From: CAZYBG01 sp964645155
Lineage (GTDB): Bacteria > Pseudomonadota > Alphaproteobacteria > Rhodobacterales > Rhodobacteraceae
NCBI GenBank assembly: GCA_964645155.1
Contig: CAZYBG010000061.1
Location: 1-18,963 of the forward strand
Reading direction: 5' to 3'
DNA: 18,963 bases
A program made the position numbers and the translations under genes. Shown here in pieces: positions 1-6,964 of the stretch (its first letter is position 1; each line of letters starts with the position of its first letter). The notes beneath the pieces are model-generated. The model did no database searches. It was given only the letters and a program-made list of their open reading frames with translations, and was not told where the DNA came from.

Positions 1-1
1 C

Positions 2-1153
2 CCGTCGCGCGACGGGTTCCTGCAGAGCTACTGCAACACCGTCCCGACGCCCGAGGGCGGCACCCACGAGGCCGGCTTCTGGGCGGCGATCCTGAAGGGC
101 GTCCGCGCCTATGGCGAGCGGGTGGGCAACCGCAAGGCGAAGGAGATCACGCGGGAGGACCTGGCCGGCGGGGCCTGCGCGCTGGTCTCCTGCTTCATCC
201 GCGACCCCGCCTTCGTCGGCCAGACCAAGGACCGGCTGTCCTCCGAGACCGCGGCCCGGATGACCGAGGGCGCGGTGCGCGACCACTTCGACACCTGGCT
301 CGGCGCCGACCCGAAATCGGCGGGCGCGATCCTCGACTTCCTGGTGCTGCGCGCCGAGGAGCGGCTGCGCCGCCGGCAGGAGAAGGAGACGGCGCGCAAG
401 TCGGCGACGAAGAAGCTGCGCCTGCCCGGCAAGCTGGTCGACTGCACCGCCAAGACGCGCGAGGGGACCGAGCTTTTCATCGTCGAGGGCGACAGCGCGG
501 GCGGCAGCGCCAAGGGCGCGCGCGACCGCGAGTTCCAGGCGCTGCTGCCGTTGCGCGGCAAGGTGCTGAACGTGCTCGGCGCCGCCTCGGGCAAGCTGAA
601 CGACAACGCCGAGATCCGCGACATCTGCGAGGCGCTCGGCACCGGCATGGGCACGCGGTTCAACCTCGACGACCTGCGCTACGACAAGATCATCATCATG
701 ACCGACGCCGATGTCGACGGCGCGCATATCGCCTCGCTGCTGATGACGTTCTTCTTCACCCAGATGCGGCCGCTGATCGACAAGGGCCACCTCTACCTGG
801 CCTGCCCGCCGCTCTACCGGCTGACACAGGGGGCGGTGCGGGTCTACGTCGCCGACGACGCCGAGAAGGAGGCGATGCTGGCCAGGGGCCTCGGCGGCAC
901 CGGCGGCCCGAAGGCCAAGGCCGGCGGCAAGATCGACGTCCAGCGGTTCAAGGGCCTGGGCGAGATGGACGCCAAGGACCTCAAGGACACCACGATGAAC
1001 CCCGCCACCCGCAAGCTGATCCGGGTGAGCCTGCACGACGAGGTGCCGGGCGAGACCGGCGACCTGGTCGAGCGGCTGATGGGCAAGAAGCCGGAGCTGC
1101 GGTTCCAGTACATCCAGGAAAACGCGCGGTTTGTGGAGGAGCTGGATGTGTGA
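2..1153 (+). CDS. parE: DNA topoisomerase IV subunit B, C-terminal part (5' end outside window)
   Basis: ParE is the ATPase and TOPRIM subunit of topoisomerase IV, which unlinks daughter chromosomes together with ParC. The window opens in frame with SRDGFLQSYCNTVPTPEGG, so at least 383 residues are present and the N-terminal ATPase (GHKL) domain lies upstream. Visible landmarks are the TOPRIM motifs EGDSAGGSAKGARDRE (nt about 485-530) and DADVDGAHIASLLMTFFFTQ (about 703-762), then RFKGLGEMDAKDLKDTTM, and the end PELRFQYIQENARFVEELDV. The segment SATKKLRLPGKLVDCTAKT matches alphaproteobacterial ParE better than GyrB. No frameshift is seen up to the TGA at 1151-1153. No gene follows closely on the plus strand, so transcription probably ends in the next 300 bp, although no U-tailed hairpin is visible there. 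Confidence 0.96.
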   Translation, partial: PSRDGFLQSYCNTVPTPEGGTHEAGFWAAILKGVRAYGERVGNRKAKEITREDLAGGACALVSCFIRDPAFVGQTKDRLSSETAARMTEGAVRDHFDTWLGADPKSAGAILDFLVLRAEERLRRRQEKETARKSATKKLRLPGKLVDCTAKTREGTELFIVEGDSAGGSAKGARDREFQALLPLRGKVLNVLGAASGKLNDNAEIRDICEALGTGMGTRFNLDDLRYDKIIIMTDADVDGAHIASLLMTFFFTQMRPLIDKGHLYLACPPLYRLTQGAVRVYVADDAEKEAMLARGLGGTGGPKAKAGGKIDVQRFKGLGEMDAKDLKDTTMNPATRKLIRVSLHDEVPGETGDLVERLMGKKPELRFQYIQENARFVEELDV

Positions 1154-1455
1154 GGGGGCCGTCGACGTATCCCTCAACGGCATCTGCATGGACCCTGCAG
1201 CGACCGCCCGAAAGACCGCGCTCCGAAGCCGCGCCGAGGCCGTGATGACAGGCGTCAAGGCACAACGCCTGCGCGCGCCGGGGATCGTGGAGCGGCCGCC
1301 GGGCTGACCGCCGGGGCTGATCTTTCGGCGATGGCGTGGTCGGCATACCGGCTTGGCGAGGCCCGTCTGAACCCGGCCAAAGGGGGTGTTCCCCGCCCCC
1401 TGTCGCCGCCTCGGCCACCCCGCTACACTCCCCGCCGACCCAACCGGTGGCGCCC
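1154..1455. other. Gene-free stretch after parE
   Basis: These 302 bp hold no convincing coding region. Two small structures are visible. One is a perfect 7-bp inverted repeat, CAGGCGT (1249-1255) with ACGCCTG (1265-1271). The other is a near-perfect tandem duplication, CCGCCGGGCTGA (1296-1307) followed by CCGCCGGGGCTGA (1308-1320). A TACACT hexamer at 1424-1429 could be the -10 box of the next gene, but no good -35 box is placed for it. Confidence 0.5.
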
Positions 1456-2232
1456 ATGTCCTTCCTCACCGACAACCAGTTGCCGCTGATCCTCGGCGCC
1501 TTCCTGCTGGGCCTTCTGGGCGCCGGGTTCGTCTACCGCTTCGGGCGGGGGTCGCTCTGGTGGCGGGTGGCGGACCTTGTCTGGGTCGGGCTCGGCGGCC
1601 TCGGTGCGCTCGCGGCGATCCTGTCGGGCATCTACCAGAGCGACCGCACGCGCCTCGACCGGCAGGTCGATGTCGCGCTGGCCGTCACGCGGGGCTTCGA
1701 GGCCGACGCCGCGCGCTTCCGTCTGGCCTACTGCGACACCGGCGCGGCCTTCGCGCAGGCCGGGGTGGCCGGCGATGTCGTTGCGCTCTGCGACCGGGTC
1801 GAGCTGCTGCACGCCTCGACCGCGCGCACGCGGCGGATGCCGATCTTCCTCGAGGTGGTCGAGACGGCCGAGCCGCTGCGGGCGCTGCGCCTGTTCCTCT
1901 CCGGCCCCGAACCGGCCGGCATGGCCGAAAGCCGCACCGCCGCCGAAGCCTTCGACGCCGCCGGCCTTCTCGCCTTCGCGGCCCGCACCGAGGCGACCGA
2001 GGCGGCGACCGCGCGCCTTGCCCTGCGGCCGCTGACGGTCAGCGTCGCCGCCGACTTCCGGGTGATCGCCACGACCTACGAGGAGCTGATCGCGACGACC
2101 GAGCGGCTGATCGAGGAGTGGCGCTATCTCGAGAGCCACTCGCTCGTCCTGACGCTGCAGGTTCTCGCACTCTGCCTCATCGCCTTCGCCGCGCCGTTCC
2201 GGCTGGGCAAGTCCGTGGCCGACCTGGGCTGA
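1456..2232 (+). CDS. Hypothetical membrane protein, 258 aa
   Basis: I do not recognise a family. The ATG at 1456 is chosen because it starts directly before a hydrophobic segment. An in-frame extension back to 1336 adds only proline-rich, low-complexity sequence. The Shine-Dalgarno match is poor. Two membrane segments lie near residues 8-26 and 38-58, and a third near 229-249. Between them is a charged, alanine-rich and probably helical region of about 170 residues with two cysteines (C93 and C112). The layout, two N-terminal helices, a soluble helical domain and one C-terminal helix, suggests a membrane-anchored helical domain rather than a transporter. The high G/C at third codon positions supports real coding. 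It converges with the cytochrome gene, with four bases between the stop codons. Function unknown. Confidence 0.75.
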   Translation: MSFLTDNQLPLILGAFLLGLLGAGFVYRFGRGSLWWRVADLVWVGLGGLGALAAILSGIYQSDRTRLDRQVDVALAVTRGFEADAARFRLAYCDTGAAFAQAGVAGDVVALCDRVELLHASTARTRRMPIFLEVVETAEPLRALRLFLSGPEPAGMAESRTAAEAFDAAGLLAFAARTEATEAATARLALRPLTVSVAADFRVIATTYEELIATTERLIEEWRYLESHSLVLTLQVLALCLIAFAAPFRLGKSVADLG

Positions 2233-2236
2233 GCAG

Positions 2237-2644
2237 CTATTCCTGCATCTGCCGCAGCCATGCGACCAGATCGGCGATCGGCTTGGACGTCAGGATCGGC
2301 TGGCCGGTCTCGGCCTGAACCGCGATGTCGGGAAGGCCCTGGAAGAAGTCGCCGAAGAGCGGCATGTCGGCGCCGTGGGCGAGCAGCGGGTCGCGGCCGT
2401 CGATCTGGAACACCACCCTCTCGGTCGGGAACACCCCGCCGTTGCCGGCCTCGAGCTGCGTCAGGTCGGGCGGCAGCACCGTCAGGATCGGCGCCATCCG
2501 CCCGTCACCGCGCCCTTCCACGCCGTGGCAGGCGGCGCAGTAGGTGGCGAAGAGCGTGCGGCCCTCGGCGGCGTCGCCGGGTTCGAGGTCTTGCGCGGCG
2601 GCCGGCAGCGAAAGGCAGAGGGCGAGGGGGACGAAACGGAGCAT
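2237..2644 (-). CDS. Small periplasmic c-type cytochrome, 135 aa
   Basis: This encodes a single-haem class I cytochrome c for periplasmic electron transfer. A Sec signal peptide covers about residues 1-17 (MLRFVPLALCLSLPAAAQ). The haem attachment motif is C36-A-A-C39-H40, and M94 in the GADMPLFGDF segment is the likely distal ligand. The C-terminal helix ends in IADLVAWLRQMQE, typical of the fold. A strong ribosome binding site, GGGAGG, lies at 2651-2656, six bases from the ATG, and supports the start. The gene stands 94 bp downstream of the HAD hydrolase on the same strand and might share its transcript. No oxidase or dehydrogenase gene is adjacent, so its redox partner cannot be named from this window. 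Confidence 0.9.
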   Translation of the reverse strand: MLRFVPLALCLSLPAAAQDLEPGDAAEGRTLFATYCAACHGVEGRGDGRMAPILTVLPPDLTQLEAGNGGVFPTERVVFQIDGRDPLLAHGADMPLFGDFFQGLPDIAVQAETGQPILTSKPIADLVAWLRQMQE

Positions 2645-2738
2645 GGCGGACCTCCCGGCTGGCTCGATGGGGCATCAGCCTGGCCCGGTCCGGGCGCGGC
2701 CGCCTTGACCGGCATCAACCTCGCCGCGCCGGGACGTC

Positions 2739-3425
2739 TCAGAACGGCGCGCGGATGTAGCGCGCCTCGGGCCACTTGCACAGAAGCCCGGTCGCGACAC
2801 GGCCGAGCAGCGCCGCGTCGTCGGGGTGGTCGGTGACGAAGCAGGCCCGGTCCAGCGCCGCGGCGGGCAGCGCGGCCGCGACGTTCGCGACCTTGCCGCG
2901 CATCCGCCAGGCGCCGCCGCCGCGGAGCGGCGCGGCCACCAGCGTGTCGACCTTCAGCCCGATCCCTTCGAGCAGCGGCGCGACGACCGGGGCGAAGCCG
3001 TTGGTGACGACGACAATCCGCGCCGGCCGCGCCCGCTCGACAAGCCCGATGAGCCGGAGGTTGCGGCGCTCCTCGCCCAGCGCCCGGGCCCGGCGCCGCC
3101 AGCGGGAAAGCGTCCACGGCATCAGCAGGGTCACGACCCGGATGCGCAGCCAGTCCTGCCGGTGGCCGAGGTCGCTCGGCGCGCGCGGCCGCCAGAGCGG
3201 GCGCGACACGCGGACCGGCAGCAGGAGGAGCCACGCCAGGAACCCCGGCCGGGCCGCGGCGAGGAACGCCTCGGTCGAGTTCCGCAGCCACAGCGTCTCG
3301 TCGAAGTCGAGGAGCAGCCAGCGGCCTTCGAGCGAGGGGAACGCCGCTTCCAGCGCAGCGGCGTCGACCGGCAGGATCGGCGGCGGCGACGGTGGCCGGT
3401 GGGCCGCCGTGTCGGCCACCTTCAC
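2739..3425 (-). CDS. HAD-superfamily hydrolase, 228 aa
   Basis: This is a predicted phosphatase or phosphotransferase of the haloacid dehalogenase superfamily. Motif I is LLLDFDET with nucleophile D40 and general acid D42. Motif II is VVVTNGF (T141). A lysine in RGKV (K178) fits motif III, and VTDHPDDAAL (D199, D202, D203) fits motif IV. A long cap-like insertion between motifs I and II (about residues 55-130) is rich in Arg, Trp and Leu. The start is a GTG whose first bases overlap the TGA of the upstream gene (shared GTGA, 3422-3425), indicating translational coupling to the membrane protein. The first 30 residues are proline-rich and may be partly untranslated if a later start is used. The substrate is unknown. 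Confidence 0.82.
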   Translation of the reverse strand: MKVADTAAHRPPSPPPILPVDAAALEAAFPSLEGRWLLLDFDETLWLRNSTEAFLAAARPGFLAWLLLLPVRVSRPLWRPRAPSDLGHRQDWLRIRVVTLLMPWTLSRWRRRARALGEERRNLRLIGLVERARPARIVVVTNGFAPVVAPLLEGIGLKVDTLVAAPLRGGGAWRMRGKVANVAAALPAAALDRACFVTDHPDDAALLGRVATGLLCKWPEARYIRAPF

Positions 3426-4420
3426 CTTGCGCCGCGCTGCAGCGCCGGTTCCGGCCGCCCGGCGCCAGGCCCGGCGGCCGCGGGCCGCTTCGGCACCCCC
3501 CAGCTGCCCCCCTCGATCCGGCGCACCGCGGCCAGCTGCCGGGCGGTCTGGTTCGCCGCCCGCATCATCAGGAACCCTGCGGCGAGCGCGCCCTGCAGCA
3601 GATAGGTCGTGTTGACGGCGGTCGGCAGCAGCAGAAGCCAGATCACGATGAAGACCATCAGGCGCGCGAGCCGCGCCGGCACCACCTCATCGTCGGACCC
3701 CGACAGCCGCCGGACGAGGTAGGGCAGCCAGCGCCGCATGATCTGCGCGAAGATCAGCACCGCACCGGCCGCCGGCAGTTCGAAGAACAGCGCCGGAAAG
3801 CCGTATTTCAGCGTCTGGAGCGGCAGGTAGAGGTAGGCCCGCGTCAGCTTGTCGACGGCGTTGTAGAGACGGAAGGCGGCGCGCGTCACGCCGAGGAACG
3901 CAAGCCAGACGGCCGAGCCAAGGGCCACGGCGAGAGCGGCCTCGGGCATGCCGGACACCGGCGCGATCCGGCCGCCCGAAAGCGGGACGACGCCCGCGCC
4001 GAGGACGGCGACGGCGACGCCGGAAAGGCCGAAGACGCCCGCCCAGGCCCAAGCCCGACGTTCCGAATAGAGCGCGCGGAAGGTCTCGAACGCCCGCGGA
4101 ATGCGCGGGTCGCGCTCCCGCAGCGCGGCGACCATGTCGTTCTCGAAGTACCCCGCCTCGTAGACGGCCCAGAACGACAGGCCGAGGAGGACGATCGCAG
4201 CTGCCGTCGGAAATGGAAACGCGCCGAACAGCGCGAAGGCGATGAGCAGGATCACCAGATCGTCGCCGAGCAGGTCGCCGAGGAACGGGAGCCCGCGCTG
4301 AAACTGCCGCTTGCACCGAACGGTGTACTCGAGCGGGAAGTTCCACCACCGGACCGGGAGAGACCGCAACGCGCGCTCCGCTTGGCCCGTCGGCATGACT
4401 TCATCGGGCGAGACGCTCAC
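3422..4420 (-). CDS. Polytopic membrane protein of unknown function, 332 aa
   Basis: About seven hydrophobic segments are visible, including LVILLIAFALFGAFPF, AAAIVLLGLSFWAVYEAGYF, a pair in the middle, PALFFELPAAGAVLIFAQIM and MVFIVIWLLLLP. Two polar motifs stand out: YFENDMVAALRERDP after the second helix, and YNAVDKLTRAYLYLPLQ in the second half. Start choice: the GTG at 4420 has AAGGGAAGA just upstream, whereas the frame also opens at GTG 4483 and has an ATG at 4396. The strongly patterned sequence begins after about residue 13 from the chosen start. The gene overlaps the HAD hydrolase by four bases and is probably read from the promoter near 4561-4590. The paired acidic motifs loosely recall the UbiA prenyltransferase superfamily, but this is speculative. 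Confidence 0.75.
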   Translation of the reverse strand: MSVSPDEVMPTGQAERALRSLPVRWWNFPLEYTVRCKRQFQRGLPFLGDLLGDDLVILLIAFALFGAFPFPTAAAIVLLGLSFWAVYEAGYFENDMVAALRERDPRIPRAFETFRALYSERRAWAWAGVFGLSGVAVAVLGAGVVPLSGGRIAPVSGMPEAALAVALGSAVWLAFLGVTRAAFRLYNAVDKLTRAYLYLPLQTLKYGFPALFFELPAAGAVLIFAQIMRRWLPYLVRRLSGSDDEVVPARLARLMVFIVIWLLLLPTAVNTTYLLQGALAAGFLMMRAANQTARQLAAVRRIEGGSWGVPKRPAAAGPGAGRPEPALQRGAR

Positions 4421-4560
4421 GCGGTCTTCCCTTGGCGCTTTGCGATGCGCTCCATCGATCAGCGCCACACCCGACCCTGCCACATCATTGCGACACCACC
4501 ACCACCTGCCCCGCTCGAATGGTGCGGGTCCAACGATGCTGCCAATCCTTTGCTCCAGCG

Positions 4561-4590
4561 CGCATATTGTAACCTAGGAGAATGTGTCAA
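4561..4590 (-). promoter_or_regulatory. Candidate promoter for the membrane protein/HAD genes
   Basis: On the minus strand a perfect TTGACA (-35, complement of 4585-4590) is followed after 18 bp by TATGCG (-10, complement of 4561-4566; ATATGC at 17 bp is an alternative). The surrounding sequence is clearly more A/T-rich than the rest of the window. Transcription would begin near 4553, giving a leader of roughly 130 nt to the GTG at 4420 or 70 nt to the alternative start at 4483. Confidence 0.45.
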
Positions 4591-4620
4591 ATCCGCTACA
4601 GTTCCCGAAGACAGGCACCC

Positions 4621-4688
4621 GTTTGCGTATTAGGCCGGCTTTCGACGCAAACTTGAGCGGTTTCCCAGCGCCGCGCCGCTGGTTTGCG
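4621..4688. repeat. GTTTGCGT inverted repeat plus a third GTTTGCG copy
   Basis: GTTTGCGT (4621-4628) and its perfect complement ACGCAAAC (4645-4652) form an 8-bp dyad with 16 bp between the arms. GTTTGCG occurs again at 4682-4688. A separate 6-bp dyad, CCAGCG/CGCTGG, lies at 4665-4682. All sit in the divergent region between the minus-strand membrane protein gene and the plus-strand transporter, upstream of both start codons. A regulator site is possible, but no regulator gene is adjacent. Confidence 0.45.
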
Positions 4689-4752
4689 CTGCGATGGGCC
4701 GTTTTTCGCTGATGCGACCGCTGCGCACAGCCTTGAACAGAGGGAGAAGCCG

Positions 4753-5202
4753 ATGCTGCCAGATACCGTCCGCTACGCCGTCGTCATGTTTGCCGCCGGC
4801 GTCGGCATTCCGATCCTCGCCGCGCTCAACGCGCAGCTTGGCCAGCGGATCGGCGCGCCGGCCGCGGCGGCGGCGATCCTCTTCGTCGTCGCCGTCGCGG
4901 GGGCGGTCGCGGTGATGCTTGCCACCGGCAGCGGCGGCGCGCTGGCCCGGGCGCCGGGGCAACCGAAGCACCTGTTCCTCGCGGGCTTCCTCGTGGCGTT
5001 CTACGTGATCTCGATCACCTGGATCGCGCCCCGCTTCGGCGTCGGCAATGCGGTGTTCTTCGTGCTGCTTGGCCAACTGGCCTCGGCCGCCGTGATCGAC
5101 CATTTCGCGCTGCTGTCGGCGCTGCCGAAGCCGCTCTCGTCGACCCGCGCGGCGGGGATCGCGCTGATGGCGCTCGGGGTGCTGCTGACCCAGCGCGCCT
5201 AG
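4753..5202 (+). CDS. DMT-superfamily transporter of the YdcZ/DUF606 type, 149 aa
   Basis: This is a small inner-membrane protein with four to five hydrophobic helices. The start MLPDTVRYAVVMFAAGVGIPILAALNAQLGQRIGAP contains the N-Q pair (NAQLG) typical of short DMT/YdcZ proteins. The later helix ISITWIAPRFGVGNAVFFVLLGQLASAAVIDHF and the end GIALMALGVLLTQRA also fit the roughly 140-150 residue DUF606 family (PF04657). The ATG at 4753 is chosen because AGGGAGAAG (4741-4749) is a good ribosome binding site; an in-frame upstream ATG at 4684 adds only polar sequence. The substrate is unknown. The gene converges on yacG, and the two stop codons share CTAG (5199-5202). Confidence 0.85.
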   Translation: MLPDTVRYAVVMFAAGVGIPILAALNAQLGQRIGAPAAAAAILFVVAVAGAVAVMLATGSGGALARAPGQPKHLFLAGFLVAFYVISITWIAPRFGVGNAVFFVLLGQLASAAVIDHFALLSALPKPLSSTRAAGIALMALGVLLTQRA

Positions 5203-5366
5203 TTCGGCGCCGGGTCCGCCGGTGGCGCGGGCTCCTCCTCGGCCTCGTCGGTCGGGATCGCGTAGCTGCCGGTCAGCCAGCGGCCGAGATCGACATCGGC
5301 GCAGCGCCGCGAGCAGAACGGGCGGTACCGCGGATCGGTCGGTTTGCTGCAGACGGGACAGCTCAT
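5199..5366 (-). CDS. yacG: DNA gyrase inhibitor YacG, zinc-binding, 55 aa
   Basis: YacG is a tiny zinc protein that binds GyrB and inhibits gyrase in E. coli. The protein begins MSCPVCSKPTDPRYRPFCSR and continues RCADVDLGRWLTGSYAIP, followed by an acidic, proline-rich tail. The four zinc ligands are C3, C6, C18 and C22 (CxxC-x11-CxxxC), and the family signature RPFCSxRCxxxDLGRW is intact. The ATG overlaps the TGA of the RNase gene (shared ATGA, 5363-5366), so it is translationally coupled as the last gene of infA-maf-rng-yacG. The 3' end touches the convergent transporter gene. Confidence 0.93.
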   Translation of the reverse strand: MSCPVCSKPTDPRYRPFCSRRCADVDLGRWLTGSYAIPTDEAEEEPAPPADPAPN

Positions 5367-6403
5367 GCCAGCACCTGGGCGAGCGGCGGGCGCTCGCGCT
5401 TGCGTTGCAGTTCATAGTGGCCGAGGGGCGTCCAGCCGACAAGGGCGGTCTCGACCGGATCAGCCCGGAAGGCAGCGCGGAGCGCGCCTTCGACGGTGCG
5501 GCGGTCGGTCTTCGGCATCGGCGCCAGGTCGATCGCGACCTGCCCGCCGAGGCCGCGCAGCCGGAGCTGCCGCGGCAGGTCATGCGCCGCGGCGAGATTG
5601 GCCTTGAGGCTCGCCGACGGCGAGGTGTCGCCGCCGGTGTTCACATCGACGGCGACGAGCGCGCGGGTCGGCTCGACCCACATCGTGGCGCCCGCGCCGA
5701 GCGCCACCTCCGGTCGCCGCAGCGCATCCATAAGGTCGGGAACACCGTGATCGGCGAAGGCCCCCGGCCCCTCGGCGACCTCGTCGGGCGGCGGCTCGGC
5801 CCAGTCGCGCCAGGCCAGCAGATGCGGCCCCGGCCCGTCGAGCAGGTGCTCGGGCTCGCGGCCGTCCTCGGCCAGGATGCGCTCGGCCAGGTCGCGCATG
5901 GCGGCGATGTCGCCGGCGATCTCGCCATCGTCGGCGATCGCCGCGGCCGACCGCAGGATCAGCCCCATCGCCGACCCGGCCATGCCCGCCGCGGCGAGCG
6001 CGCCGAGGCGGTCGCGCTCGGCCCCGTCGCGGATGCGGCGCGACAGGTTCAGCCCCGGCGCATCCGGCGTGACGATGGCGTGGCGGCTCTTGAACAAAAG
6101 CCGCTGGGTGACCGGGACCGCCTTTCCGGGCTCGGCATAGCCGGTGACCTGGACCAGGAGCGCATCGCCCGGCCGCAGCCCTCTGGCCTCGCGCAGGAAG
6201 GCGCGGCCGCCTGCCGGCAGGCGCAGGAACACGCCGCCCTGCCCCTTCATCTGCCGGTCGGCGATGGCGCGGTAGATGGCGCCCGGCGCGGGCGGGGCAT
6301 CCTCGCCGCCCTCGATCAGCAGGTCCTCGAGCCGGCCGTCGACCAAAAGCGCCGCGGCCTCGCGGCCGGCCACCTGCGACAGGACGACGACGCGCCCCCT
6401 CAC
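5363..6403 (-). CDS. rng: Ribonuclease E/G family protein, short form, 346 aa
   Basis: This is a predicted single-strand endoribonuclease related to RNase G/E, involved in RNA maturation and decay. The start is a GTG overlapping the maf stop (GTGA, 6400-6403). The N-terminal part (about residues 35-100, including GAIYRAIADRQMKGQGGVF) resembles the S1-containing region. The two metal-binding aspartates of the catalytic core are present as ALVAVDVNTGGD (D253) and QVAIDLAPMPK (D292). The protein ends HYELQRKRERPPLAQVLA, just where E. coli RNase E and G continue into the CPxC Zn-link and small domain. It is therefore about 140 residues shorter than E. coli RNase G. It is intact and coupled at both ends, so it is a short family variant rather than a pseudogene. 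Oligomeric state without the Zn-link is uncertain. Confidence 0.9.
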   Translation of the reverse strand: MRGRVVVLSQVAGREAAALLVDGRLEDLLIEGGEDAPPAPGAIYRAIADRQMKGQGGVFLRLPAGGRAFLREARGLRPGDALLVQVTGYAEPGKAVPVTQRLLFKSRHAIVTPDAPGLNLSRRIRDGAERDRLGALAAAGMAGSAMGLILRSAAAIADDGEIAGDIAAMRDLAERILAEDGREPEHLLDGPGPHLLAWRDWAEPPPDEVAEGPGAFADHGVPDLMDALRRPEVALGAGATMWVEPTRALVAVDVNTGGDTSPSASLKANLAAAHDLPRQLRLRGLGGQVAIDLAPMPKTDRRTVEGALRAAFRADPVETALVGWTPLGHYELQRKRERPPLAQVLA

Positions 6404-6963
6404 CGCCCGTACCCCGCGGCGGCCAGCAGCGCCGCCGTCTCGGCCAGCGGCAGGCCGACGACCGCGGAATGCGAGCCCTGGAGCCAGGGAATGAAGGCGG
6501 CCGCCCGGCCCTGGATGCCGTAGGCGCCGGCCTTGCCGCGCCATTCGCCCGAGGCGATGTAGGCGCCGATCTCGGCCTGCGACAGGCGCTTCATCTTCAG
6601 GACGCTCTCCACCGCGCGCTCCCACAGCCGCTCGCCGCGCCGCACCGCGACCGCGGTCACGACGCGGTGCCGGCGGCCCGACAGGAGCCGCAGGAACGCC
6701 TCGGCCTCGGCCTCGGTCGCGACCTTGCCGAGGATGCGCCGGCCGACGCAGACCGTGGTGTCGGCGGCCAGCACGATCTCGTCGGGACCGGCGGCGACGG
6801 CCCTTGCCTTCTCGCGCGCCATGCGGCGGACATAGGGCTGCGGCAGTTCCCCCGGAAGCGGGTCTTCGTCGATATCGGCGGGGCGCACGTCGTCGGGCAC
6901 GATCCCGAGCGCGCCGAGCAGCTCGATCCGCCGGGGCGAGGCCGAGCCGAGGATCAGCCGCAC
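6400..6963 (-). CDS. maf: Maf-family nucleotide pyrophosphatase, 187 aa
   Basis: Maf/YhdE/YceF proteins hydrolyse non-canonical or excess (d)NTPs to monophosphates and are linked to septum and cell-cycle control. The N-terminus MRLILGSASPRRIELLGALG carries the conserved SxSPRR phosphate-binding signature. ARE-KA (MAREKARAVA), the LAADTTVC segment with its catalytic-base aspartate, LSGRRHRVVTAVAV and YIASGEWRGKAGAYGIQGRAA are all present in family order. Length is normal. The start is GTG at 6963, one base after the infA TAG stop, and the end overlaps rng by four bases, so it is the second gene of a tight operon. Confidence 0.94.
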   Translation of the reverse strand: MRLILGSASPRRIELLGALGIVPDDVRPADIDEDPLPGELPQPYVRRMAREKARAVAAGPDEIVLAADTTVCVGRRILGKVATEAEAEAFLRLLSGRRHRVVTAVAVRRGERLWERAVESVLKMKRLSQAEIGAYIASGEWRGKAGAYGIQGRAAAFIPWLQGSHSAVVGLPLAETAALLAAAGYGR

Positions 6964-6964
6964 C

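Noticed and set aside
2225..2245. Shared terminator between the orphan membrane protein and cytochrome genes
   Set aside because: Only a 4-bp GCTG/CAGC pairing is seen, with no T-tract.
3392..4633. Plus-strand open frame of 413 codons opposite the membrane protein gene
   Set aside because: Low-complexity Arg/Glu/Gly composition; the minus strand has clear membrane helices and a coupled HAD partner.
5363..6403. RNase G as a truncated pseudogene
   Set aside because: Both catalytic aspartates are present, the frame is intact, and the gene is coupled to its neighbours at both ends. The short form looks native.
5222..6523. Plus-strand open frame of 433 codons opposite rng and yacG
   Set aside because: It is the antisense shadow of RNase G with catalytic motifs on the other strand.
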